Shown: positions 36,132 through 47,330 of the stretch, piece after piece
Layout of the letters: every line of letters starts with the position of its first letter
How positions within the stretch are numbered: position 1 is the stretch's first letter
Assembly (NCBI GenBank): GCA_022575985.1
Contig: JAKSXM010000014.1
Location: forward strand, 24,986,001-25,050,000
DNA length: 64,000 nucleotides
Direction: 5' to 3'
Origin: Anagrus nilaparvatae
Taxonomy: Eukaryota; Arthropoda; Insecta; Hymenoptera; Mymaridae
The notes under the pieces: model-generated
Seen by the model: the letters and a program-made list of their open reading frames with translations, nothing else
What the model was told of the DNA's origin: nothing
The model's database searches: none
Program-made: the position numbers and the translations under genes

Positions 36132-39010
36132 AAAATTTCTCGAATCTGATACCCAATTTCAAAAAAATTATTATTTTCATTTTAATCCTATTGATAGTTT
36201 TTTTGCAAAAGATATTTAGCCTCATTTCAATGCAGTTCCAATATTTTTCAACATACATTAGAACTACTTCAGCTAATCAGAATTATTGTAATCATAACAT
36301 ATAATCAACATAAAATCAAAGTAATATTCTTTGATAAAAAAAATAAATTATTTCTCAAAAATAATTTCTCAGGTATAACATTACCTACTGACCTGAATGA
36401 AATTTAAAAAAAGCACAGTTAATGTATAATTTATTCTTTTAAAAATTAGATACAATGGAAATACCTGTTAATGATAATAAAAGAAATTTTTTATTATTAC
36501 AATCAGGTATATAAAATCGCGGGTACAATAAAAAAAAAAGTTATTTATTTAAATAGGTATCGATAAAATTATTTATTTTTGATAGCATGAAATAACTTTT
36601 TAACACGTTCAACTTTTGTTATAACATAAAAAAGAAATTTTAAATAAATAATTTTAAAAAATTTTTTTCTTTAGGTATTTAATATTTTTTACAAACAAAA
36701 TTAATTTTTAGATCGTGCTTTTTTTCTATTAAAAAGATAAAGTAAATAATAAATGTCTTAATATTTAAATTATTTTTATCTGTAGAACGTTTACTAAAAT
36801 TTTATTTTTTCAAATCAATGGTTTTTTTTTAGTACACTTTTATTTTAAATCTTATTTTTATTGTTTTAAAATTATCTATAAAATAACTCATTTGACGCAC
36901 GTAAATAATTTATTTACAAAATTATTTTTAATTCAATTTTTTTTCGAGATTTTTTTAGTTTTTAAACCCCTATGTAGAAAATAGAGAAAATAGGGTAGAT
37001 GCGCTGGTTTTGACCACTAAACCTTTTTTGGACACCTAAGGTTTTTTATTAAATAAAATTAAATGACTATTAAAAAAGTTTATGAAAATAGCAGCTTATA
37101 CAAAACAACACAAATAATTATTAATTTTGAACCTAAAAGAACTTATTGTTGAAATCATGTATTAGCTTATGGTGACCAAAACTTCAATATTTTTTTAAAC
37201 AGATAAATTTGATTTTTCGTAAAAATGATCTATTGAAGTAACAAATATTGAATTAAATTATTAATGAAAGCTGAAATATCTCAAAAACAAAATAACATGG
37301 ATTCGTCAAAATGAACAATCTATTGTTAGCATTCCGAAAAATTCGCCAGGAGTTATATTTTCAATAGTGTGTTAATACCTGTGTCTTCACATATTTAAAG
37401 TTTAATTTATTATGGAATTTAAAATCTCGTTTAAATTTTTATTAATATGTTTTTAAAATTTTTAGCATATGATTCTAAAAATAATTAATTTTAATACAAA
37501 TGTCTGACACATGCATAACTTATGACATGCAAGCATAAAAATAAAAATTTATCTTTTGTATTTTAATTTTTAGATAAAGATAAAATAACAATTATTTTTT
37601 TGACTACATCTAATGTAAAAATATTTATAAAAGGCAGCATATGGGGAAAATATGATTACAAGTTTTAAGATTTTTCATAAATAAAGATTTTTTTTTTTAT
37701 TTCTGTAACACATGTATAACAAATTAAAATTTAATGCTAATATAATAATTTATTGAATAAAATTATAATTTTTGACATTATTTTTACTTGTGATGCAGCT
37801 TATAAAATCTAAAAATCATATGGGTAACTCGCTGAACGTAAACCGTCCAAATCAACAATAAATTCAATTTTCTAGTGTCTTATTACAGGGTATTTTGGTA
37901 TTTTGAAGCTTGTTTAATTAATGTAAAATTTCAAATAATTTCAAAAAATTCTGAAAAATTTCTTTTTAGTCCAAGGGTAATTATAATTGAAACATTTAGA
38001 AAAAATTTGGTTATTTTAGAAATTCTCGCTTGGGTGAAAAACATTTATAATTTAGAAAAAAAACACCCCTCTTTAAGAGTACTTTTACTCTTCTAAAGGT
38101 AGAAATGGAGTGGAGTTTTAGTGGTATATGGCAAGGTAAGGTCGGTACTACATAACTGTCGGTCTGGATTGCTGAACAATATGCGTATTTCTCCACTTCC
38201 TACGCAAAAAAAAAGAAAGAGTACTTTTGAAATATTTGCAAACCGCAGCGAGATTTACTCTTGTTTGAATTATTGAAGCTGTTAATTACAAATTTAAAGA
38301 TCCCGTGCAAGTTCGGGTTCAGCGATCCGAAATACGTAATAAGGGTCAAAATTTTGTTATATTGTACATAATGTAAATGTATGAAATTCACCCCTACTAA
38401 AGAATGTTTTCCCATTTTAAAGGTGTTTGAATAATTTTTCAGGCATTGAGCCTTCTAAATCATTATCAAGAACCCCAAAAAACTATGCAATGGGCTAAAT
38501 ATAATATCACCACAAATTCTGAAAATAGCAAAAACACTCTTAAAAATGGGTGTTTTTTTCTGATTCTTTTAAGAAATTAGGCAAATATCCCATTTTAATT
38601 AAAATTTGAAAATATATGATTCATAATATCGATAATTAACCAATCTGATCATAATTTAATAAACCTCGTAATAAACGCATTTAATTTTTTTAAACAAGAT
38701 TATAATGTATAATATATATATATTCACGAATTTAATTGTTAGTCTAATACCCACCTGATTTGATTTAATATCTAATATGATAACAGAGATAAAGACCTTG
38801 TAGTCTGGAATGATTTTTATTTCAAAATATAGAAACTTTTATGAACTTATTTTAGATGTACATTATTTTAACCTACTATAATTTCTTTAAGTTTATTTTT
38901 AATAAACTTATTCATTTGCACTTTTTTTATATTGTTCTTTAACTTAAATTTAATTTAACTATTTACAAATTTTATATTTTTATCACATAAGATTTCTTTT
39001 ACTCAATTTA
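36132..39010. other. Intergenic and probable 3' UTR of IkB gene 2
   Basis: AT-rich. Near 38300-38570 are faint family-1 words ('cagcgatccgaaatacg', 'gaaaatagcaaaaacact'). No supported gene; short frames at 37875-38415 overlap on both strands without family resemblance. Confidence 0.45.
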
Positions 39011-40206
39011 TTATATCTCATTTATTAAAACTGGAGTTTGTGAATGTTTCATATGATTCACAAATTCATCATCTGAATCTTCTTCAGAATCATCACTACT
39101 AGAATAATATTCATCACTGGATTCATTTTTTGACTTGCCTTGAAACAAATCAGATATTATTTTATCATTAAATTTTGTTGCCATTTTGCAAGCAGTCCAA
39201 CCAGCATAATTTTTAGTTTCTAAATTAACATTTCCTTCTTTTAATAAAAAGTCGATTATTTCATAGCGCTTATAATCAATGGCTAACTGAAGAGGAGTAT
39301 AACCGCGTAGCCCTTCTCTAGCATCTACATCAGCTCCATATTTTATAAGCTCTCGAATAATATTTAAATGACCTTCTTGTACAGCAATATGAATGCATGT
39401 AGCACCTACAAATAACAAAATAATATAAATAATTAAATTCAAAATTATTATCAACAATTTAAAAGATTTATTGTGCAATCATTTAAAAGAAAAACATTCA
39501 ATGATCTACCATTAAAATTTTTTTGTCCCAAAACTTGTGGCATTGCTAGTTGAGACTTTTCATTCAATGAATACTTTTCATCATTTAATAATGGATCTAA
39601 CAAAGCCTTAGCACACTCCATATCTCCAATAATTACTGCCAAATGAATTGCAGTGTTTCCTTGAGAATTTCTTATTGATAGATTTGACCCAGCTAAGATT
39701 AATTTACGAACAACTTTTGGCTGACGTGTAATAACTGCTATATGTAATGCTGTTTGCTGGTCATAATTTTTCTTATTTATAAAATGTAAATCAGGAGCAA
39801 AATTTATCAGATAATTTATTTTATCTACGAATTTCCCAAGTACAGAAAGATGTAATTGACTGTAGTAAAAAATTAAGTTTTCAAATAAAGTCAAAGTCTT
39901 TAGGGAATCATAGAAAACTATTACTTACGTATCACCATTGACATCTTGAGTTTGAAATATTGGCAATGTATTTTGAATTACATTTTCTTCTAATTTATTT
40001 ATTTCTAAAGTTTGATTTACATAATATAGTTCTTTGTGTTCAAAAGAGTTTTCTTGATCATCTAATATTTCTAAATTAGAATTGGAATCAAATTCTGAAC
40101 TTAACAAATTACTTTCAGATATGAATCCCGAATCTGTCTGAGAATCATGTCCGAACCACTCTTTTTCACCTTTAAATAAATGTTTTTTCAAATTTTCATC
40201 TGTCAT
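39011..40206 (-). CDS. cact: IkB/cactus-type ankyrin inhibitor of NF-kB (gene 2)
   Basis: Three exons on the minus strand: 40206-39929, 39859-39510 and 39405-39011, phases 2 and 1, giving 340 residues. The N-terminus has a canonical IKK degron DSGFIS at residues 25-30, preceded by lysines K12 and K15 that could take ubiquitin. About six ankyrin repeats follow, including TALHIAVITRQPKVVRKLIL, NTAIHLAVIIGDMECAKALL and TPLQLAIDYKRYEIIDFLL. The C-terminus is acidic and serine-rich (SSSDDSEEDSDDEF), PEST-like. Exon 2 is 350 nt, exactly as in the paralogue at 21632-23379. By family knowledge it should bind Dorsal/Dif-type factors and be destroyed after Toll signalling. No clear kB sites were seen around it. 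Head-to-head with Alg2 (1.13 kb between start codons). Confidence 0.92.
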
Positions 40207-40738
40207 TATAAAAAAAAAATTTTTTCATAAAACTATAATAGCTAAAAGTACTTTTTTACACTTCAATTTTTGTTTAACTCCCCCTTTTTAAAAGGAAAAG
40301 TTCTTGCCTTTCATACAAAATACTGTTTGGATTTAAATATTTAAACAAATTCTTTGGTTTCAAATTACAAATATTTTTTATATACTAATATAAATATTAA
40401 ATTTTATATACAAATCTTATTAATATTAGAAGTACAACTTCTAAGTTATTATTTCTTAGGTTAAAAAAATTTTTCTTTAATAAATATTAAAATAATTTAT
40501 AAGATTTCATAATTACTATAGTATAATTTTATAATTATATAAATATCACTACACTTTGTCACTTAAATAACTTTAGACTTGTAATTTTATGAAGAATAAT
40601 AACCAGCAGGTAAAATAAAATCTTTCTGCATCTTTTTTAATATTGTGATAATTGTATATGTTGTGATTATTTATTATTATTATAATATTTATATAAGATA
40701 AGAATGCAGAACCGTTCTGATTTTATGCAAAATAAAAA

Positions 40739-40925
40739 CCCTATAGATTACCAGAGACAGACAGATAAGGGGACTTTTTTTGATTGGTTCCGCCACCTTA
40801 CCTAGCAACAATGTATTTTAAATAGGGCAATTTACTCTTGGCCGCCATTTTACTTAGCAACATTTTTATGATTGGTTGACAAAACGGGACCATGTGCATT
40901 TCTGGCCGTCTCTGGTAATCTAGGG
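40739..40925. promoter_or_regulatory. Inverted-repeat module with CCAAT and YY1-like sites between IkB gene 2 and Alg2
   Basis: Outer arms CCCTATAGATTACCAGAGAC and GTCTCTGGTAATCTAGGG are inverted. Inside are two GATTGG (inverted CCAAT) words at 40782-40787 and 40870-40875, two direct copies of CCGCCAYYTTACYTAGCAACA (about 40790 and 40843), and GCCGCCATTTTA at 40841-40852, a match to the YY1/Pho core. It could be a MITE, a bidirectional promoter, or a MITE recruited as one. Confidence 0.5.
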
Positions 40926-41337
40926 TCTCTAACATCCAAAATGGAAAAAGCGACATCTGCTATTTTTTTAACATTGCAGTCCTGATTTGCAGTAATAAGA
41001 AATTTGCAGGTGTAAATCAAATTGCAAAGTGTATTCATTCAGTAATTTTAAATGTTAACAATAGATTTGTGTTTAATTTATAATAAAACTTCAAAAATAA
41101 AATAAATTCAAGTTTATTTTCTTATATTTCATTCAAAATTCTGAGTTTGATAGCTTCAATTTCTTATCTTATCAAAATATATGATATCAACTTGATAAAT
41201 AGGAATATATACATATGTAAATCAAACTTTGTCATAAACCATATAATAATTACTGTATAATATTGAAAATTAAGTAATTCTATATTTTAAAAAATGTCTT
41301 AAAGTTTTTATTTATATAACTTTTAAAAATAAATATA

Positions 41338-42627
41338 ATGGTAAGGGTAACATTCTTACACCCAGATTTGGGTATTGGTGGTGCAGAGAGGTTAGTAGTT
41401 GATGCTGCTCTTGCACTAAAAAATAAAGGGCACAATGTGAATTTTGTAACAGCACATCATGATTCCAATCGTTGTTTTGATGAAACTATTGATGGAACTC
41501 TTAATATTGAAGTTGTAGGAAATTGGTTACCCAGAAGTGTATTTGGAAAATTTTATGCATTATGTGCATATATAAGAATGGTTGGTCATATATTTATTAA
41601 TTTAGAAATAAATGTTTATTATATTTATGTTATAATTTTTTTTCAGATATACGCTGCTCTATATATAATTTTTTTTAAAAAAGAAACACCTGATATTGTT
41701 TTTTGTGATCTAGTATCAGCATGCATTCCTATTTTAAAATTACGCATTCCAAAAGTAGTTTTTTATTGTCATTATCCTGATCAACTGTTGACTCGTTATG
41801 ACAGTGGTATAAAGCGTGTTTATAGAATTGTTCTCAATTATTGGGAAGAATGTACGACTGGTATGGCTGATAAAATTTTTGTCAATAGTCAATTCACTCA
41901 ACAAGTTTTCAGAGAAACTTTCAGAAGACTTGATGCAATTGAGACTGAAGTACTTTACCCATCAATAAATACACATTTTATTGATAATTCTAAAGTGCTG
42001 CCTTTAAATAGAATTTTTGAAGATGTACAATTTCCTTATAAAAGTTGTATTTTACTTTCAATAAACAGGTATGAGGTTAAAAAAAACCTTACAATCGCAA
42101 TTGAAGCTCTATCTGATCTAAAAAATCGCCTGAGTCCAGAAGAATATGAAAAGGTATACTTAATAATGGCTGGAGGATATGATTCTAGAATTGAAGAGAA
42201 TGTAGATTATTACAATGAATTGACACAATTAGCTGATGAGGAAGGTGTTGCCAACAAAGTGCTATTTTTGAAATCTCCTAAAGACATTGTTAAAGTATCA
42301 TTATTATCACATTGTGATATCTTAATTTACACACCTCCTAATGAGCATTTTGGAATAGTCCCTCTAGAAGCAATGTATGCCTCCAAACCAGTAATCGCAC
42401 ATAACTCTGGTGGACCCAGAGAAACTATTGTTAATAATGTTACAGGTTATCTTGCAGAATATGAGCAATTTTCTGAAAAATTAGCAAACTTAATAAAAAA
42501 TGAAAAGCTTAGGGTACAGTTTGGAACTGCTGGACATCAAAGGTTTATTGAAAAATTCAGTTTTGAAGTATTTCATGAAAAATTGGATAATGCAATTATT
42601 AAGATTCAAAGGCATGAAAAGAACTGA
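41338..42627 (+). CDS. Alg2: Alg2 alpha-1,3/1,6-mannosyltransferase
   Basis: ALG2 adds the second and third mannoses to the dolichol-linked oligosaccharide on the cytosolic ER face, for N-glycosylation. The protein is a GT4-family glycosyltransferase: N-terminal FLHPDLGIGGAERLVVDAAL, central FYCHYPDQLLTRYDS and TTGMADKIFVNSQFT, and the C-terminal nucleotide-sugar site EHFGIVPLEAM followed by NSGGPRETIVNNVTGYL. The straight frame reads 429 codons, but 41581-41646 is very likely a 66-nt intron (GTTGGT to TTTCAG). It removes 22 residues without family counterpart and joins ...YIRM to IYAALY..., the expected family continuity. The spliced product is 407 residues, close to animal ALG2. Poly(A) signal AATAAA at 42712-42717. 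Convergent with the TFIIA gene. Confidence 0.95.
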   Translation: MVRVTFLHPDLGIGGAERLVVDAALALKNKGHNVNFVTAHHDSNRCFDETIDGTLNIEVVGNWLPRSVFGKFYALCAYIRMVGHIFINLEINVYYIYVIIFFQIYAALYIIFFKKETPDIVFCDLVSACIPILKLRIPKVVFYCHYPDQLLTRYDSGIKRVYRIVLNYWEECTTGMADKIFVNSQFTQQVFRETFRRLDAIETEVLYPSINTHFIDNSKVLPLNRIFEDVQFPYKSCILLSINRYEVKKNLTIAIEALSDLKNRLSPEEYEKVYLIMAGGYDSRIEENVDYYNELTQLADEEGVANKVLFLKSPKDIVKVSLLSHCDILIYTPPNEHFGIVPLEAMYASKPVIAHNSGGPRETIVNNVTGYLAEYEQFSEKLANLIKNEKLRVQFGTAGHQRFIEKFSFEVFHEKLDNAIIKIQRHEKN

Positions 42628-42711
42628 TTGTATAAATTGATCTTTTTTTTTATTTTATACTTACATAATAGAATTATTTTTTAAAATAATGTAATTTATA
42701 AACAAAATATA

Positions 42712-42746
42712 AATAAATATTTCGAAAAAACAAGTTTCTTTTTATT
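42712..42746. terminator. Facing poly(A) signals of Alg2 and TFIIA small subunit
   Basis: AATAAA at 42712-42717 (+) serves Alg2. AATAAA on the minus strand (TTTATT at 42741-42746) serves the opposing gene. The two signals are about 24 bp apart and point towards each other's 3' UTRs. Confidence 0.6.
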
Positions 42747-42796
42747 GTTATAAATTAATTTTAAATAATTGTTAAAAAACTAATCAATAGTGCAGG

Positions 42797-43436
42797 TTAC
42801 CGCTTAGGTCCAACATCTGCATCTAAAGCTAAAATAATCAAAAGTTATAAAATCAAAGAAAATTAATAAATAATAAATAATATTACTAAAAACGATTAAC
42901 TTACTTTTACCATCACAAGCTACTATTTTAACTTTATCTACAATGGCAACTTCTTGCACTTCTCTAAATTCTACATCATTTAACATAAATGTCCATACAT
43001 TATCACAAAATCTGTAAGTGTTTAATTTTCCAGCCTAAAAATAAAATTTCTTGTTAAGTAAAATAGTATAAAAATTTTAAAATATGCGATTAAAAAAATT
43101 TTACTTACCCTAAAACTAAGCCTTGATTTTACTCTAGTGGCTAACGCTTGATTAATAGCTTTATCAAACTGTAATAATACTTTTATTGCTAATTGTGGAG
43201 TGATTTGACCATACTAAAAAATTTAAAAGTAATTAAGTTATGAATTAAAATTATTTATAAATAAAGTGCTAAGATATTAAAAGTCAGTATATTCTATATA
43301 ATATAATGTAAACAAAAGAAGAACCTAACCAAAAATCTGATTAAATATGAAAAAAATACTTTACTTGAATTAATTCATCTAAACTTTCTTGTAAAGTGTT
43401 TCCTAAAGTAGTGTTTCGATATAACTGATATGACAT
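42797..43436 (-). CDS. TfIIA-S: TFIIA small (gamma) subunit
   Basis: Four exons on the minus strand: 43436-43365, 43213-43109, 43034-42905 and 42828-42797, in phase, giving 112 residues against about 106-109 usual. TFIIA stabilises TBP on the TATA box for RNA polymerase II. The protein starts [20 protein letters not shown], has the helical N-terminal part ([20 protein letters not shown]), then [20 protein letters not shown], which leads into the beta-barrel region with [15 protein letters not shown]. It ends DADVGPKR. Every exon boundary has a GT-AG pair. Full length, highly conserved, and almost certainly functional. Confidence 0.96.
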
Positions 43437-43727
43437 TTTTGATAAAAATATTTAAATTTTCTTAATTATTAATTAATTTCATCCATAAAATTCATGCATA
43501 TGTAACCACCATACAGATATATAAATTAAAACTCCGAAAATGAACGTAACTATACCTAAGTCGCAACTATATAGATGCGCTGTAGAGTGTGTAGAGGTAG
43601 GAAATTTAGACACGGTTGATTGGTTGCATACAAAACGCACATCGCGGGAAATATTTCAAGTTTTTTCAGTTTTTCCTTTTTTTTTATTTATGTATTTATA
43701 AACAATAATTTAGCTAAACTCCTTTTT

Positions 43728-43950
43728 CAACATGGAACATGTTTACAGGCAGGGGTATTTCAAGCATGTCATTGGGGGGGGGGGGGAGGTCAAACGGACT
43801 TCGTTCAATTCTAGAATAATTTTGATTTAGGGATTTATATAAGTTTTAATATAAGTTTTGAAAAACCTTAAAACTTTTTTCCTTGACTTAAGGACTTAAA
43901 ATTTTAAAGTCTTCTAGGCTAAAAACATAAACTTAAACATATTCTATGCT
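43728..43950. repeat. Relative of the minisatellite-bearing element, inverted
   Basis: Starts CATGGAACATGTTTACAGG and ends 'aacatattctatg'. The outer flank 'ctcgttggttgtgagttcac' is the inverse of the flank at about 15575-15597. The interior has a run of about 11 G but lacks the 25-bp minisatellite. Confidence 0.6.
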
Positions 43951-44060
43951 CGTTGGTTGTGAGTTCACAAACCGTTGTAAGTTTTTTTTTTATTATTTTG
44001 GTCACCACTTGGTGGTTCTAAAATAATTATTGTGGCTGAACTCTGTAAATTATGATCATA

Positions 44061-44130
44061 GTCTTGTCCAGAAAAATAAAGAATGGCCCAAATCGTAAAT
44101 AATTGCGATTTGGGGTATTCATTTATTATG
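44061..44130. repeat. Family-2 hairpin repeat, shortest copy
   Basis: 'ttgtccagaaaaataaagaa' is followed by 'tggcccaaatcgtaaataat' and 'tgcgatttgggg'; a simple stem-loop with a very short loop. Confidence 0.65.
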
Positions 44131-46222
44131 TCCATCATTTTATTCATAATTTTAATATTCGATTTTTCTTTATTAATGGCAAGAAAACGTATATTTTCTG
44201 GCCATTAACGAGTTTTCTAGCTACTGATATAAGAAAATTTAATGTGTCAGAAAAAAAAGATTTTAATTTATCATTGTGTATGTCAAAAATTAAGCATTTA
44301 AGCCTAATTTTATTTAAAGGTAAAATACAATAATTAATTATTACTTTTTGAATTTTTTATTCATATAAGATGTAATTATGTTTATATAAATTATATCATA
44401 TATATAACACTATATATTTTTTTATTCAATTAATTTAAACAGAAAATAACTTTTTAACACTAGTTTGAACTTTCAGGATTTATATTAATCTTGTAATTAA
44501 TTAAGCACATATTATAATGTATGTTATATTATGTAAAATAAAATTCTACTTTAATTTTATTAGTCATAATATAATTTATGATAAATTAATAAAAATAAGT
44601 TCATTTACATTTTTTAGTCATTATAATGCGTTTGTTTAAAAACTAATATACATAATATATAGACAGCAATAATCGATAAATTAAAAGGCAGTTGATTTGG
44701 AGTACATAGAAAGATCAAAAAGAGCTTTATATGCTTTCCTATTGCCTATAAAATAATGTAAACCAAAAAAAAAAAAACATCTGTAAATTTTGTATTTTTA
44801 AGCGCAAATTTTATAATTTTTTAGCAACTTATATTATATGAAATTTTATAGCAATAAAAAAAATGTTATGCATATTTTTTTTATTACAGATTTTTACATG
44901 CCTAATTTAAATATTTAATTTTAACCATTTTTTTTTCAAGTGGAATGTAAAACTCTGATTTTTGATAATTTTCTCAAGAATTCTTTAATAGAGCTTTAAT
45001 CAACTACTTATTGTTAACTGGAGATTCTCATTAATTTTTGATAAACAATTTGTAACTTGGTTTAATTAATTTTACTGATATTTAATATAAGTTTTTTTTT
45101 AGCGGCTTTTTTAGTTAATATAATAAAGATGAACTTTTAAACTTTATGACAGAAATGTTAATACAGCTAAAATGGGTATTATTCAAAAATTAGTTTTGAA
45201 TAATATAAATAGATCATTGTTTTAGATTTGTTAATTTATTTTGCGCATTAGACAAGTATAACAATTTCATAAAGAATGAAAGCCTTTTTATGAAAAAAAT
45301 GTATCATGTTTGATTTAACCAAAGTTATAAATTAAAAAATTGTATATTTGGGCATTCTTAAGATAACTATTTAAAACAAGCATTAAAAAAATAGCAGTTT
45401 GATAAGAAAATAATGGACATATTCTTTTTTAAACATTTTTTGTTCAATAAATATATTTTTATAAGATTATCTATAATATAAATTTTTAATAAATATTAAA
45501 ATAATTTTTTAAACAATATATAGCAATAATAATAATGGTAATATTAAATATATGTCATTTTCAAATCATTCATTCTCGCTTTCTAGTTAAATTCTATCTG
45601 AATTGCATAATATACATATAAACATTAGCAGCTTGGTAATTATTTTAAAAAGCTTTTTTTGGTTCATTATTAATTGGTGAAATTAAGTGCCATTTACTTT
45701 TACCAATAATAGCATATTTGTCCTTACGGGGCAAGGAACAATGTAATTTTTGTAAACAAGATTGCAAATGAAATTTTAAGAATTATATTTTTTAATTTTT
45801 TTCAGTAATTGAGTATAATTTATCATAAGAAATTCTTAAAATAATTTCCAAGCTATGTAACATACATGAGTAAGTAAAAAAATGATTGGATGCGATGGCA
45901 GCTAAAAGAAATAATTTTTATTCTTTCAAATTTTGTTTTAAAAGAATATTTACTTAAGAAGATTTCTGTTTAAGGATCCTCAAAAATTGGTCAGCCAATT
46001 CAAATACCAAATAGAATTGACAATTTTGTATTTCATTTGAACATATAATTAAACTATTAATATATTATTTAAAAACAAAATGGAAAAGCTTTTGACGCTG
46101 TTTTAACTTAAACTGTCCACACTATTCAACATATTAAAATTATAATTCCAGAAATCTTAATTTTTTAGTGTAATGAAGGTCATGAAAATCTTTCTATGTT
46201 CGTAAATTAATTTATTTTACAA
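44131..46222. other. Intergenic AT-rich DNA, probable 3' UTR at its right end
   Basis: No gene or complete repeat seen in about 2.1 kb. The right end probably contains the 3' UTR of the zinc-ribbon gene that stops at 46223. Confidence 0.5.
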
Positions 46223-46821
46223 TCACCGATGAGGTGTATCAACTTTAGAATAAGTTATTCTAATCGGAGGAGACACAAATTCTCCACAATGACACTTTTT
46301 TGAACCAACAAAGTCAAAAGAACCAATTCTAGCATGACAAAGAGGGCAATGTAATTTTCCTTTTATCCAATTTTCCTAAAACAAAGACAAGAATAACAGT
46401 TATGACATCTTCAGGTTTCACTGAAATTTAGCTACACTAATTTATTTGAAATTTAAAATTTTACCCTATCAACAACTTCACGAATCCAATCGGGTATATT
46501 ATCTTCACCAAGATAAAGACAATCGTCTAAATCGTCTGAATCACAGCGTTTATTACGCGAGGTACCTATGACCTCGCCATGAGAATTTTGAGAAGGTGAT
46601 GCTTCTTCCGTGAACAACAAGTTACGACACCTTTTGCACTTGATTTCTGTTATCTGGATAATAAATTATGATACATAAAATTTAAAAAAATTAAACATTT
46701 TGTATATGTACAAGGACATTTTCATGGATACGGATATATTAAATGAATAATATTTTGACCTAATTATTAACTGTATCCACAATGTTATAACTTGTAACAA
46801 AAAACTTACTTTTGCTGGCAT
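46223..46821 (-). CDS. RNF180/DUSP12-like zinc-ribbon protein, stand-alone
   Basis: Three exons on the minus strand: 46821-46810 (MPAK), 46653-46465 and 46375-46223, all phase 0, giving 117 residues. A first metal pair KCKRCRNLLF sits near residue 10, followed by an acidic linker (SDDLDDCLYLGEDN), then IPDWIREVVDRENWIKGKLH, CPLCHARIGSFDF and KKCHCGEFVSPP. This order matches the N-terminal domain of RNF180 and, more distantly, the C-terminal zinc domain of DUSP12/Yvh1. There is no RING finger, phosphatase or membrane segment. A separate small protein of this kind is therefore an orphan domain; its role is unknown to me. Head-to-head with rasp, 509 bp apart. Confidence 0.8.
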
Positions 46822-47330
46822 GATTATTTGTTCAAAAATTTATATTAGTAAACATTTCTGCATTAAAAATAGAAATAATAAAGTAATAATTCAATAAAAC
46901 GTTATTTTTCTTTGTTTACGTCCACCGTATTTGCACTTTTATAATCAAACTGAGAACGAGCTTCTATTATTGCGAATTGCGATGTTTTTCTTTTTCTTTT
47001 TTATCATGGTCAAAAATTAATGTTAGTTTGCTACTTTGCCAACGACTATATTATGTAGGTACCTATAGATATTATACCAGCGAGGCAATAATAACGCAAG
47101 AAAATTGGCCATTTTAGTTTTATCGCCATTTCAAAAAATGTTATTAAAATATCTTGAAAGATAATAATGCGTGCAAATGTTTTTTTTTATTTAATATAGT
47201 TGAAAATTATGGAAAAATTTTTAGAAATATCTATTTATAAAATGTTTATATTTACATACACAGCCAGAAAAATGGATGGGGGTAAATTATAAGGTCACGT
47301 TTATAAGCGCGGGAAATTACAAATACAACA
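46822..47330. promoter_or_regulatory. Shared promoter region, zinc-ribbon gene and rasp
   Basis: 509 bp separate the two divergent start codons. No TATA box at a credible spacing was recognised, and no motif is assigned. Confidence 0.4.
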
